Of a DNA stretch of 64,000 bases, positions 47,170-59,748 are shown piece by piece. The stretch's first letter is position 1, and every line of letters starts with the position of its first letter. The notes below the pieces were generated by a model that saw only the letters and a list, made by a program, of their open reading frames with translations, had not been told where the DNA came from and made no database searches. The stretch is from Pterobdella sp. o SKG-2022 (lineage: Eukaryota > Annelida > Clitellata > Hirudinida > Piscicolidae): the NCBI GenBank assembly GCA_964035795.1, contig OZ038321.1:6691696-6755695 (forward strand). The letters are read 5' to 3'. The position numbers and the translations under genes were made by a program.

Positions 47170-48190
47170 TTTTTTCAATTAATTCAAAGTTTTTAAAGTA
47201 ACTTTACTTGCAATGTTGGAGGTGAAAACATATGGTTTGAAGTCAAAGCAGGAGTAAAACATGGCTGCGTAATGTCAGTATTGCTTTTCAACCTAACCAT
47301 TGATTGGGTAATGCGTCACACTACTGAAAATAAAAGTAAAGGATTCAGGTGGACCTTCTTTTTTACATTAGATGACCTTGATTTTGCATATGGTCTAGCA
47401 CTACATTTCCATACACATCGTCACATGCAGGATGAAACGGACAAGCTATTTTCCATAGGCCAGCAGATTGGATTCAAGATCAGTCAAAAAAAAACTGAAG
47501 TCGTGACCATCAACGTGCTTCGCCAACTTCAGAGCAGCTTGACAAACTGGCTCTTTGCACTACAGGTAAGTTAACATATATTGGTCACATTTTGAGTATA
47601 GATGGTGGTGTTGAGAAGCGTATCGAATGAAGGTTCAACAAAGCAATAACACTTTTAGGAGCATGAAAATTGTATTGAAGTTCTTTCAGTACACTGTCAA
47701 CACCAAGATCCAGCTGTACAAGATCTGTATTTTTTCTGTGCTTCTGTATAGATTCTAGTGCTGAAGAGTGACAAAGCAAGATATCAATAAACTATCAGCC
47801 TTCCATACACGAAATTTTTTGAGAATTTTTCGGTCTGATACTATCTCGAACTCTTGTCGTTTTCACCAGAAAAACATGGTTTCCATCATCATGAAAAGAC
47901 GGTGGTTATAGATTGGTCATGTTTTGAAAAAAGAAGAACGTTTTATAATCAGCTCTTCATTTTCAGTTCCAGTTTCAGTTTTTCATTGAACACCAGAATA
48001 AAAAAGAAAAAAGACCGCCCAAAAACAAAATCGCATTCATGGTTAAAAGAGCTCAAGAAAATGATGCACACTTGGGGCACTAAAACCAAGCTGGCCCAAA
48101 ATAGAAATGCATGGAAACTTTTTCTTGCTGCCTTAACCGACTCAGTCGGCGTGACAGACACTAATAATAATATTCCTGTTTTGAGCCAGC
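47170..48190 (+). mobile_element. RTE-like LINE, 5'-truncated and broken
   Basis: RT segment: WFEVKAGVKHGCVMSVLLF, TIDWVMRHTTENKSKGFRWT, LDDLDFAYGLALHFHTHRHM (catalytic ADD decayed to AYG), IGQQIGFKISQKKTEVVTIN. C-terminal segment in another frame at 47854-48170: CFEKRRTF, HTWGTKTKLAQNRNAWKLFL AAL (in two parts). These match the RTE-type pattern IDWVMRRTT...DLDFADD...HTHRHMQ...ISQKKTEV. Frameshifts lie near 47570-47850. Confidence 0.75.
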
Positions 48191-50098
48191 TTGGTAATAG
48201 TTTCCCAAGTATGCTTCATTATTTTTGAGGTCATGTTGTTTTTGAAAAACCTGTTTTTTCTTTCTGGTGTTCAATAAAGAACTTTTTAACTATGAAACCT
48301 TTTTCTCTCCTAAAGGCATGGCCAATCTATTGCTAGCGTCTGCTTAAAACAATGGTCTTTATTTTTAGAAGTATTTTTGTATCAGTTTCACTCAAATTTT
48401 CTTGATTCAGTATTTTTATAATCTGGGTACATTTATTTTTTCAGCAGAACTAACATTTTTGATAAGTACAACTGAGTGAACTAATGAATTATGATAAGAT
48501 TATACTTATGAAAAATTTTAGTTTTGATAAAACATCAAATGTAATAAAATTTTCTTATTATAAAGAATAGAAAATCAAAAAAAAAAAGGCATCTATGTTT
48601 TTTTATTTTGCCTCAGAGTATTTTAACTCGGTTAAAAGACTTTTTCTACTTTTCTATAAAACTTTCCATTTTTAAAAATGCTCTGCTTTTTCTTTGGGCT
48701 TGTATCAAAAGCCTCCTAGGCCGAGGTAGTGTTGTGAAAAAAAAAAATGAAATGTAGTATGAGAATAAGTGAGGCATGACGGACCTAATGGGAACAAATG
48801 AGAACATTCTAAATTTCATATTCCACATACATTTCTTCTATTTAAGAAGCATTCAGTCAATGAAACTAGTTTTTAAGAAATAAGTAAACAACTTGTGCAC
48901 TGCTTAGACAACTCGAATTTTATAACAAGTATTTTGATGGCTTATTAATATTGAATGTGGCTTAAAACATTAAACAAAATTCTTTATTGTTTATGTTTTT
49001 TCAATAATTCCTAATAAAATATTTATATTATTAAATCAGAATTCCAAAAATATAAAAAAAACAGTTTTAAAATACAGAAATCTATTTAATAATTATAAAG
49101 CAAAGAAACCAATTCATCGCAACAAAAATTTGACACAAAAATGAAAAAAAGTATAAAAAGTTTTGAATATATAAGTTCAAAATTTCTTGCTATAAATTTT
49201 TGAACAAGTAACACAGAAGGCGTGAGTGAGGTTTTGTGATCACAATGACATTCCAATTGGTGTGAAGTAAATTACTCGGATGCTGAAAATTTTATTTATT
49301 TTTTTTATAGTTAATTTTGAATAACTGAGATAATTTTCATCACGGCATTTCGAAGATTAACTTTCAGAGGTTTATGTGATACAATCTCAAAGTGTAAGAA
49401 AATTTTCTGAATCATCACAAGCACTTCTTACTGAAAAAAAATAAAAAACTCGTGGACTGGCAACACTCAAATAAAAAAACACAAAATATATGATTTGCGA
49501 GCTGGTAATTAAATAACAGCGGTTTCAGTGGCACGTATAACATGCCCATGTATGTTTCAAATGTTTCAATGATTCTTCTGATGCTTGCATTATTTATTCT
49601 ACAATGCTTCCATTCTGAAATATTTTCGTGGTGAAATATTTTTTCAAAGAATTAGAATTTCAAATCTGATAGAGCCTTTAAAAACTTCAAAAGTTGGAAA
49701 AAAACAATTGAAACATGAAATTAATTTGATTTGAATATAAAAATAATTGGAATTATCGTTAATAGAATGATATTAATATAGAATTAAATAATAGAAATTA
49801 ACTGAAACTATGGAATCTGAACTATTGAGTAACCAACAAAAGCATCTTATGAACTTTTTAAATAGGGAAAAATATTAAACAAAGGTGTTTAGAAATTTAT
49901 AACGGAATTTTTCAATTCATAACAAAATCATCTTCAGGTAAAATACATTAGGTTAATCTTTATATGAGGGTTCTCGGTTGTTACTCTAAATCTATTGCGG
50001 TAGTTTATAAAATTAATATGTTTCATTTTATTGTATATATATATATAACTTTTTACTATCAATTTTTAGGTATTTTTAAGTGTTTTTTATTAAAATAA
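48191..50098. other. AT-rich DNA, no gene recognised
   Basis: I searched this part of the putative KCNH upstream intron for S5/pore/S6 exons on the minus strand and found none. Open stretches such as 48828-48646 are not recognisable. Confidence 0.4.
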
Positions 50099-50158
50099 CA
50101 AACACAAAATATTTTTCCCGAAGCTTTTCATACGACAAACATGATTTGACAAGTGACC
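50099..50158 (-). repeat. Hammerhead-like repeat, copy H
   Basis: In motif sense: GTCACTTGTCAAATCATG, TTTGTCGTATGAAAAGCTTC, then AAATATTTTGTGTTTG. It keeps GAAAAGCTTC and a possible stem CAT...ATG. It faces copy I 125 bp away. Confidence 0.5.
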
Positions 50159-50283
50159 AAACCAGGGGTAAACCAGCTAACTTGATAAAACAAGTTGCTA
50201 ATGTTTCAAGGTAAGGCCAAACTTACCAAAAATTATAGCTTAATTTTTGATTTATAAATAAATTTCTCAAATGGATGTTGCAT

Positions 50284-50356
50284 AGATAATCCCAATAGAA
50301 GTTTGTCTGACAAAAAGCTTAGTGAAAAATTCAGTTTAATAAATGCTTTGTGTTTA
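50284..50356 (+). repeat. Hammerhead-like repeat, copy I (degenerate)
   Basis: Reads AGATAATCCCAATAGAAG, TTTGTCTGACAAAAAGCTTA, then TTTAATAAATGCTTTGTG. Opposite orientation to copy H, forming an inverted pair. Confidence 0.45.
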
Positions 50357-50868
50357 TTTTGCTACATAAAAATGTGTCAAGCAATTCTACTTCAGTTTTT
50401 TCCTGAACTTTATAATGATTATTCGATGTTTTATATTATGACTTTTGGTTATTTAGACACTCAGTGGACACAAGGTAAGTTTGATGGAAAACATTTGAAG
50501 CCTTTAAAATACCTCGTAGGTGGCAAAATGAATATAATTATAACAATAAAAACCTACGAAGTTTATTATGGTTTAACCCAGGGAGTTTCAAGAGCAATAT
50601 AAATTATAACATAAATTAAAATAAAAAATTTGGAGTTTTTAAAAAAATTTATTTATTTATCTATCTATCATTATCTTTTTTCAACTTCTTCAGTTTTCCA
50701 TTTAATGCTTTGAGAATATTAGTATAGTTCATAATCTTACAATATACAAAAAAAAACTAATATTCTCATTTAAATGCATATTCATATCATTTTTTAAGAT
50801 ATATTTTGTGACGTGATCAGCGTGTTAGTATAAGAACAAGGTAGTAGAATATACCAAAAATTTTTTCT

Positions 50869-50915
50869 GAAGTTTATTACGAAGCTTTTCGGTTTATACT
50901 GAAATCATTATTGTA
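50869..50915 (-). repeat. Hammerhead-like repeat, copy J (degenerate)
   Basis: In motif sense: ATAATGATTTCAGTATAAAC, CGAAAAGCTTCGTAATAAAC. It keeps CGAAAAGCTTCG and TGAT but has a different intervening stem. Confidence 0.4.
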
Positions 50916-51177
50916 TTAAAGGTACTAAAGACACGAACTGATCGGATTCTATAAAAAAATGTTGATATTCATGATTACGTAAAATGATGAAAGAAAGTAT
51001 AAAGTGGAGCTACGAATATTTAGGATAGAATGCAGAGAGGTATAAAAAACAACGTTGTAAATTAAATTGATTAGTATGAAATAATAAAACTTAAAGTTGA
51101 ACATTAGCTCTGACGTTTATTGTAAAATGGATATAACTTCAAAATTTTTTCAATGATAATTAAAATTACCATCATCA

Positions 51178-51232
51178 TAGGTTTCACCAACCCCATCAGC
51201 ATAGGTTTTACCAACCCCATCAGCATCATTCA
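51178..51232. repeat. Short tandem repeat, about 24-bp unit, two copies
   Basis: CACCAACCCCATCAGCAT is repeated with a 24-bp period just downstream of the candidate secreted-peptide gene. Possibly within its 3' UTR. Confidence 0.6.
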
Positions 51233-51293
51233 TAACCCGCACCATTTAAATAATCTCTTCATAACCACCTCTTCTATCACAGCGTTGCCATCG

Positions 51294-51518
51294 TCAACAA
51301 AAGATCGGACTCCTTAGACAATCATACGCCTCAATCTTTCTATAATTCTTTTTTTGGTAATACTTTTCATAATCGATGTTACTTTCTTTCATATTTGACA
51401 CATCAGAATTAAGATCTAGAAAATTCCTTGTAATAATCCCGGGATAGGCTTCTGATGGTACCACACACACGCCTATTATCAACGTAATGATGCAAAGCTT
51501 CACGTTGAACATTTTCAT
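51294..51518 (-). CDS. Candidate secreted peptide precursor (74 residues)
   Basis: The frame starts at MKMFNVKLCIITLIIGVCVV followed by PSEA|YPG, a good signal peptide with cleavage likely near residue 24. An acidic spacer follows with a KK pair (about residues 56-57) and YRK. It ends YDCLRSPIFC directly before the stop, a C-x6-C loop. CACAG lies just before the ATG, so an upstream exon is possible. The coding part is less AT-rich than its flanks, which argues for a real gene. A C-terminal C-x6-C loop with Pro-Ile recalls allatostatin-C-type peptides (loop CYFNPISC), but the ending differs. It could also be a chance frame. Confidence 0.45.
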   Translation of the reverse strand: MKMFNVKLCIITLIIGVCVVPSEAYPGIITRNFLDLNSDVSNMKESNIDYEKYYQKKNYRKIEAYDCLRSPIFC

Positions 51519-52391
51519 CTGTGTTGGATGGATTGTTTGAGGTAATGGATGGATTACAATGGAGGGTGAATGGATAAGTTGAGTGGTTGATTGAGTGGAT
51601 TTTTGGTTAGCTTGGTGACTGGTTAAGTGAATTAGTGGTTGTGTAGAAGTATTTTGTTCATTTCTATATTTTCTTGGTAATTGAAAGAAATTAATTTAGC
51701 TTGACGAAAATCAATGAATCTTCTAAATCTATAATTCTTCAATTTTTTCTTATTCACAAATTTAAGAACCAAATAAAAAGAATTCAATAAAATTATTGTT
51801 TTTGTTATTTAAATAGCAGCATGAAAATATATACTGTGGTAATAACTTTCTCAAATATTGTCATCGTTTATCTTCAGAATATCTCTTCTTGGAATATTTC
51901 TGTGTTTTATTGAGTTATCCCAATTTAAAATTTAATGAGTCGTAATATTTTTTGAATTGAAGTTTTTTTGCTTACTAATTGCATTTAAAATTAAAGTGAT
52001 AGTAAATATTTCAAATTTACGTCACATTCTGTACATATCTATGGTAGTAATTTAGAGTTATTTATGTAGTTTTTTAGAGAGATCGTATGTTCTTTTGTAA
52101 ACTTGAATTTCTACAGTAAAACTTCAGATTATGAGGGTTTGTAAGAACACGTAAAGAATTTTTATTGAGCTAAAATTTTCAACAAGTAAAACCTTTTAAA
52201 AGTAAAACCAATAAAAACACTTTAAATGTTCTTATAACTTCTCATAAACTGAAGTTTTACTGGTAAAATTCAAGATTTATTTAGGTTAACAACAGCAACT
52301 ATAGTTAGAGAATATGAAAGAAAAAATTCTTTCTATAGTTATGTTCCTAATAAATTAATAAAAAAACTAATTATGTTGATAGGAGTAAATT

Positions 52392-53420
52392 AAACCAGGG
52401 TGTTATACTTCTGCGCGAAAGACGCAGCTTTTTTCTTTGAAACATTTGCTGCTGAAATGTCCGTAGAATTGAAAATTGAAGCAGCGAGACGGATTCAGAT
52501 CGATACGGGCTGGAAAAGAGCCCATAGAAAGCTTGATCCTATTGTCACCAAAAACGACTTAGATGAGAGAACATGGTACTTGAACGTACCAGTCAAGAGC
52601 TGATGGGTTGTTTGTGTTTTTATAGTTTTATATACATTGTTTTAATTGCTGAAAATTTTAAACTTTGTTTTTATTGATTTCTCAAAATTGGATTAATTGT
52701 GAAACATTGGAAAAGATGAAAGATGGGTCTGAGCGAGTGTTAATTTTTATTCCAGAAGTTGTTTAAAGGGTGTTTATGTCCATATTGAAAGTGATAAAGC
52801 AGTCTGTTTTGACTATTATAGTTCTGTTAGTTGTGAAAATTTTTTTGTTGGACAGCTTTAGTGTGTTAGAGAGAGTTTTGATGACAGGATCAAGAATTTT
52901 TGAATAGGATGAGACAGTGAGTAGACTTAATGAAAAATAAAGAAACCTTGAGAGTTGTTGAGTGATTAGGAAATGATTGTGCCATGTGATGCATGAGTAT
53001 CAGAAAAGCTTTTGCATAGTGCAGAAAAAGAAGATATGTTGAGTAGTGAAAGAAATTGTCTGAATTAATACAAATGATTTGGTCAAGCCCAATGAGGTTT
53101 GTGAGTTTGAAAAAGTTGAAGAAGAAAAATTTGATAGAGTCGAAGGAAGAAATGTTGATGAATTCAAAGAAGGTGAAGTTGTAGAGCTTGAAGTGAAGGC
53201 AAGTGTAGAGATTCATGAGCTTTAAGCTGTAATGCTGGTTGTTACTGTTGAAGCAAATTTTGTAGGAGAAGAGTGAGCTGAGTTGTCGATCTTCAGCTTC
53301 CGACCTCTTCTTCTTGGTAGCACAGTTTTATTACACTCGCTTTTATTGACATCCAACAAACTATTTAGCTTATTTTTCAAATAGTTTAAAATCGTCTGAA
53401 TATTCAAAATTTTTCAAAAA
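52392..53420 (-). mobile_element. L2/CR1-like LINE 5' part, duplicate of 19584-20610
   Basis: Only the ORF1-side portion of the LINE is present, cut at the duplication junction. The endonuclease and RT that follow in copy 1 are absent here. Confidence 0.75.
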
Positions 53421-54042
53421 ATCGATGAAACATCGAAAATGACCATATTCATCGGAAAAACAAATAGATATATAAAAATAAATTTAAGAATAATGCCAGA
53501 TAAATTCTCTTATTTCCAAAAATGGCTACCGCACCTCTGAGAACCACTTTCATAACAACGGTAACAACATAAGAATGCTACTTTAACTTGGAAAAAAATA
53601 TAACGCTATCAAAAGTTTACAAAATTCCAAACTTGTACTTCAAACATAGCTGTTCAACAACAACTTAGTAGACAAATTGATAAGAGTTTCAAACGATTTC
53701 ATTTGTCATATAATTGAATATGAGTCATCAACTTTTTTATATCTCATTTTGTGTAATAACCCTTTAACGTTACTTTTATGGGTTACTCAATCAAGTTATG
53801 TCTACAAGACACAGTGCACTCGCCAACATTTAAGGTTCAAGTCAATGCTTCTATGCATATTTTTAGCAATAAAAGTGATTTGCAAAAAATTAACAAGTAA
53901 CAAACCACCTCTTCATTGAAAAATTTCGACTCTCAAATATTTCATGATTAAATCTAAGCGAATTGATCTTTATTTGACTGCAAAAAAGTTGATATAATAA
54001 AATCGCTATGTTTTGCAGAATTTCAATTTTCCGAAGTCTTAA

Positions 54043-57000
54043 ATAACATAACATAACATAACTGAATTTAAAGTGTTTCAGTAGACTAGAGTCTGTGTGA
54101 GAACCACTGCTAAATATATCTAATATCCTAGCTCGCCTATCTTGATTTTAAAATTGTTGGTTGTTTCCACGGAAACTGTCTCATTACTAAGCTCATTCCA
54201 GGCGTTTATCACTCTGCTACTAAAGAATCTCTGCTTGATTCAACTTCCAGTCTTCTTAAATAATTTTTATTTGTGTCCTCGTAGGCCTTTTCTGGTTTCC
54301 AGTTGGAAGAATCTGGTAAATGGTGTATCTTCTTTTCTGGTGATTAATTTGTAGGTTTGTATTAAATCTCCTCTGCATCTTCTTTTTTCTAGAGTTGTCA
54401 GTCTACATTCTCTTAATCTTTCTTCGTATTGAAGTTTCTCGAGTCCTTTGATCATCTTTGTCGCTCTCCGCTGTACCTTTTCCAGAATGTTCTTGTCTTT
54501 TTGCAAACCTGGACTCCACGCCTGAACACAATATTCCAGATGGGGTCAAACTAGAGTCTTATACAAATTTATGATTATTGATTTTTCTCTGCTGACCACC
54601 GTTCTTCTGATAAATCCAAGTATTTGATTTGCTTTGGCCGCTGCGACAGTACATTGCCTCGATGTTTTTGTGTTTTTGTGTATCATGACTCCGAGATCTT
54701 TTTCTTCTTCTGTCGATCGTAGCTCTTGATTGCCCAAATGATACTGAAAGATTCTGTTCTTTTTTCCCATGTGCATTACTTTGCATTTATCTATATTGAA
54801 AAACATTTGCCAATCCTCAGACCACTTATATATCCGTTCCAAATCAAGTCTTAGTACTTCCGCATCTATTTCATTGTTGACCTTCGCACACAATTTCGTG
54901 TCGTCAGCAAACTTTGATATTTTTGATTTTATCCCAAAGTCAATATCGTTGATATATATAACGAATAGCAGAGGTCCCAGCACCGAACCTTGAGGAACTC
55001 CACTTGTAACATTAATCCAGGATGAATTCTTGTCTTTGATACGCACTTGTTGTCTCTTGTTCTTAGCCAGTTAGTGATCCATCGGAGCAGGTTACCAGAT
55101 ATCCCGCACGATCGTAACTTTTTGACAAGTCGTTCATGTGGCACTTTGTCGAATGCTTTAGCGAAATCCAAATAGATTATATCAACAGAGTTTCCACTGT
55201 CTACATTTTCGTACACTTTTTCAAAGAAGTCCAATAGGTTAGACAGACAAGATCACCCTTTCATGAATCCATGCTGGCTACTTTTAATTATTTCATTTTC
55301 CATGAGGTGTTCAACCATATTCATCTTTATTATTTTTTCTAGCACTTTACATACATTGCATGTTAAGCTGACTGGCCTGTAGTTGCTAGTGTCGCTCCTG
55401 CTGCCTTTTTTGAATAATGGCGTAACAATGGCATCTCTCCAGTCTTTTGGTATATCACCTGTTTTGTTTTTATAAATAATTCAGCTATAATCGCTCCTAT
55501 TTCGTTCCGCACTTCCTTCAAAAATTTAGAATGCATTTCATCTACTCCTGGAGTTTTGTCTTCTTTGAGAGATTTTAGCATCTTCACAACTATCTCTTCT
55601 GTAATATCTACCGTATTTATCATCTGCTCCTGGTTTCCTGCAAATAATAACATCGGTTCTGGGATGTTTTTCGTGTTTTCTTGCGTCAATACTGATCCAA
55701 AGTACTTGTCCAACATTTCTGCAGTTTCTTCATTATCTGTAACCATAATGCCTTGGTTGTTTTTTAATGCTCCAATCTTCGTATTTCATTTTTGTTTGCT
55801 CTTAATGTAGTTGTAAAAGCTTTTGCTGTCTCTTTTAATGTTTTGACTTAGCTTTGTCTCATAATCTTTAATTGCCTTCCTTTTTGATTTGTTTGCCAGG
55901 TTTCTTTTTTCAACATATTTAATTCTAGTTTCTTCTGTATGTCTTCCAGCGTTTGTTCCAAATATATTTGGGTCACTTTTAATGTTTGTTTGCATTTTCT
56001 TCCACGCTTTATACTTGGCTCTCCTGGTTTTTATAACATCTTTATTTACCCAAGGACATTTTTTGGTGATTCTTTTATATGTTGGTACTGTTTCTTCCAC
56101 AACTTCTTTCATACATGACGCAAACTTCTTCCATTTATCCTGTACTCCAAGATCTGCCAATCTCTGTTTCAAGTTCTTTTCTTTGATTTTGTTTCTGACT
56201 TTATCAAAATCTGCTCTATAGTAGTTGAATCGCTTTTTGTGTTTTATCTCTTCAATTTCGTGTTCTGAAGCAATGGTAAATTTTATAATCTGGTGATCAC
56301 TAGAGCCAAATCTCTCTTCTTCCTGCACATCTTCAATCATGTTTTTTTTGGTAGAGACTACTAGATCAAGTATATTTTCTTCTCTTGTTGGCTCAACCAC
56401 ATGCTGAGTGAGAAAGTTTTCATCCATGCATTCCAAAAATAGGTCTTCCGATGGTTTTTTGCCCTGCTTCTTGTTCCAATCTATATGAAAGTTGAAATCT
56501 CCCATGATGCATGCTCCTGTGGTAACTCTGTTGATTAGTTCATGAAGTCCAATATCGTTTTCTTTACTCGAGTCAGGAGGACAATAGCACAAACCTATTA
56601 CCATTTTCTCGTTTTTGTTTTTGATTTCACGCCAAACACTTTCCTTAAATCTGTCATCTTTCAGGTCCGTTCTTTCAAAGGCCATCAGGTTGTCCTTTAT
56701 ATACAGTAGTACCCCACCCCATGTCCTCTTCCTCCATGAATTTATTTTTCTGTCCTTCCTAAACATGATGTACCCATCCAGTTTGAGTTCACTGTCTTCT
56801 ATAGATTTTTTGGCCCAGGATTCTGTTATATCAATGACATCAAGTTTTTCCTTGTCTACATATAATTCAAGTTCTGTCCTTTTGTCTTTGTTTACCACAC
56901 TTCTTGCATTTACGTAGAAGCATTTCAATCTGCTTATCTTTGCTGATTCTCTCTTCGATCTCTAAATTTTTGTAATTGATATTTTCTCATCTTCACTACC

Positions 57001-57908
57001 CTCATGGCTCCAGGCTGACCTCTTACCTTGAATGCCCATTCCCCCGACTTATCTGAGCTTTGTTTTTCTTTGCACAGTTTTACTGTATTTTTGCATTGCT
57101 CCCTTTCCTTTTTTGTCATTTCATGCGTCACCGATATTTTCTTGTATTTCTCATCAGCTTGTTTAAGTTTTGATAAACTCTCCAACACTGCATTTTTCAT
57201 TGTTCTCTCCTGAAACTCGATAAGTAGTGGTCTATCAGTGTCTTTAGCTTTGCCTAGCCTGAAAACTCTCTTTATTTCTTTTTTCTCACAAGGAACCTTT
57301 AGCACTTCGTTAATGAGTGTTATTATTGTCTTCCTATTTTCACTTTTTCTTTTTGCTCTCTGGTACTGGTGTCTCAACCATTCTATGTATTACTATGTTG
57401 TTCTTCCTCAATTCTTTTTGTTTGTCTTCTTCCTCTCGAATTTTCATTTTCTCTTCCACGTTTTTTACTTTGTCGCTGACTATTCTCAATTCGTTGCCAA
57501 CTTTTTTACCAACCACCATGCTCCATGTTTCTTCATTTTCTTTGAATGCGTTCATGAATGCCTCTTCCCCGGCTGATTTGATTCTTTTTTCGACACTCTC
57601 TACATTCAAATCGAAAATTTTTTTGGTGATTTTCTTTTCTAACTTCGAATTTACTTTTAGTTTCTCAATTTATCCTTCCAATCTTTTGGGAAGAAATTTT
57701 GTGCCAAACATATCTTTCAAATCCTTTATCTCCCATTCCAGCTCTTTTATTTTCTTGCAGCTTTTACATATTCCATCAGAGTCAAAAGCTTCATTTGTTC
57801 CGTACATATTGCATTCCTTGCATTCCATGAATGTGAAAACGACTTTTCATTGTTTTTTATCATTTTTTTTAACTTATTATATCAACAAATTTAAGAAAAA
57901 TTTAAAAT
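54043..57908 (-). mobile_element. CR1-like LINE, duplicate of 21235-25100
   Basis: Carries the same ORF1 (57828-56934), endonuclease (56928-55786, 380 identical residues) and RT (55746-54267) with the same stops and frameshifts. This shows that it was copied with the segment and is not an independent insertion. Confidence 0.85.
55786..56928 (-). CDS. CR1-like LINE endonuclease domain (duplicate)
   Basis: Identical in translation to 24120-22978, including [14 protein letters not shown] and SSDHQIIKF, and ending at the same premature TGA. Confidence 0.85.
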   Translation of the reverse strand: MKCFYVNARSVVNKDKRTELELYVDKEKLDVIDITESWAKKSIEDSELKLDGYIMFRKDRKINSWRKRTWGGVLLYIKDNLMAFERTDLKDDRFKESVWREIKNKNEKMVIGLCYCPPDSSKENDIGLHELINRVTTGACIMGDFNFHIDWNKKQGKKPSEDLFLECMDENFLTQHVVEPTREENILDLVVSTKKNMIEDVQEEERFGSSDHQIIKFTIASEHEIEEIKHKKRFNYYRADFDKVRNKIKEKNLKQRLADLGVQDKWKKFASCMKEVVEETVPTYKRITKKCPWVNKDVIKTRRAKYKAWKKMQTNIKSDPNIFGTNAGRHTEETRIKYVEKRNLANKSKRKAIKDYETKLSQNIKRDSKSFYNYIKSKQK

Positions 57909-58777
57909 TTTTATATTGACCAAAATCATTTTAACACTCACTATTCATCATTTTTGAACTTTGTTTTTCAGCTGTTGTCAAGTTTACCCACTAGTTTTTG
58001 TTTCTCATTCAAAAAAAAATTTTATGAAAAATAATTTTAATCATAATTAAAATTTTCTACTTTTCAATTTTTGTGAATCAAAAATGACTAAGAAGGCATA
58101 AAGTTCAATAATTATTAAGCCTCCGCAACCTAGTTTGCAACTGTGCGCCTTACAAATAAATTAATAATTAAAATGTTAAGTTGACATAATTCATTTGATA
58201 AGTTACTATTGCTTCAACATTAGAACTATTTTTAAGATATATAGATAGATTTGATCTTTTGATACCTGAGTTGAGATTACCAACATTTTGTTTCGGTTAG
58301 ATCAAGAAAAATATTGGTTTAGCTTTTTAAATTTATTCGGCTTTTTTTATTCACAATAAGTACTCACATTAGGAAAGGTAGATATAAAACTGAATAGAGG
58401 TTGATGAAGACTGTGAAAATTTTCCAATCGTGGATGATGTAAGCCAATAATACTTCAATGCATAGGTTGATGCCATAAGTAAAAAATAAAAACATAGTGA
58501 AAATAGTTTCATTGCGTTTTGAACACGATTCAGCCAAGTAAACCATATGCATTATAGAAAGAGCCTGTTGGGAATAAAGTTATTTGAGAATAGTGTTTGT
58601 TGGCTCAAACGAAGATTGTTTCATCAATTTATGGGTTTATGATTTGAAACTCGAAAAAAAAATTAAAATAGAATGAAGAGAAACTATGGGCGCTGAAAAG
58701 GAAAATGGTTCCCAAAAATGTTGGTGCAGGCAGTGATGTCTATGTATAAAAAAGCAAAACCACGAGCATAGATTGGA

Positions 58778-59748
58778 GGTGGACACTCGAAAGGATTTGA
58801 TGTTGGTGTAGGTGTCCATCAAGGATCGGTTCTCTCACCATTTGTTGAAAAGTAATGCAACATAAAATCGCATTCATAACAAGTTTTGAATTCTCATGTT
58901 AACAAAAACAACATAGTTTCCTAAAAGTTCTGAAATATCATAAAATATTTGTTTTCAATAGTGCTAGATATATTATCAGAAGACGAAAAGAAAAATGCTC
59001 TTTATGACTTTGTCTTGATGGCAGAGACAATGGAAAAACTGGAAGCACAATATATTCTGAGAAAAAAGGATTAAAGATTAATTTTAGTGAAACAAAGGTC
59101 ATTGAATGTGGTGGTGGTAGCGGGGCTGTTGATTTGGCTGAAATTGATCCTTGTGGTGTGGTAAAAGGGCTGGGTATATGTGTGAAATGAAAAACTTGTA
59201 AGAAGTGGGTTCATGCCCGGGGTGCTAGAATAGAGAGTTTTTTATAAAATAAAGAAAATTTTTGTATTTATGGTTTGTATGAGTAGTTTGAAAGAGAAAT
59301 GTTCTCATAGTGAAAGATACAAACACAAAGTTTTTATCAACTTGACCCACTAAGCTTCTCGTAAGACAAACTTAAATTATCAAGTGATGTAAAACCTGTT
59401 ATGACAATTGGCTGGGAAACTTGGGAAGCAAAATCCATTAAAGAGATTGTTTTGAACAAGAGACAAAACCAAATGCTTCAAATGATGTGTCGTGAGCAGC
59501 GAGCTTATGTTGGGAGTATGAAAAAGTTAATGGGTTAATTGGGGCTGGGTAGTACGATTGTTGAGGTTGAGAAAAAAAATTTAAATTGCTGAGTAATGTA
59601 AAAAAGTCTTATGATGATTGTGTTGAACAGGCCTGAATGACGAAAAAAAATTTTTGAAAATTGGAAAAGTCCAGTAATTTCAATAAATTAAGTTCGATTA
59701 AATGTGAGAATCATGACTCAAGGGTGTAAGAAAACGGATTCTAGGAAA
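58778..59748 (+). pseudogene. LINE relic, duplicate of 25970-26940
   Basis: Same decayed RT and zinc-finger-like fragments ([26 protein letters not shown]) with the same stops, again split by the hammerhead-like repeat at 59319-59390. Confidence 0.6.
59319..59390 (-). repeat. Hammerhead-like repeat, duplicate of copy A
   Basis: Same sequence and position inside the duplicated LINE relic as 26511-26582. Confidence 0.6.

Noticed and set aside
50303..50602. 99-codon plus-strand frame MSDKKLSEKFSLINALCLF
   Set aside because: Its start lies inside a degenerate copy of the dispersed repeat and no domain is recognisable. Probably chance in AT-rich DNA.
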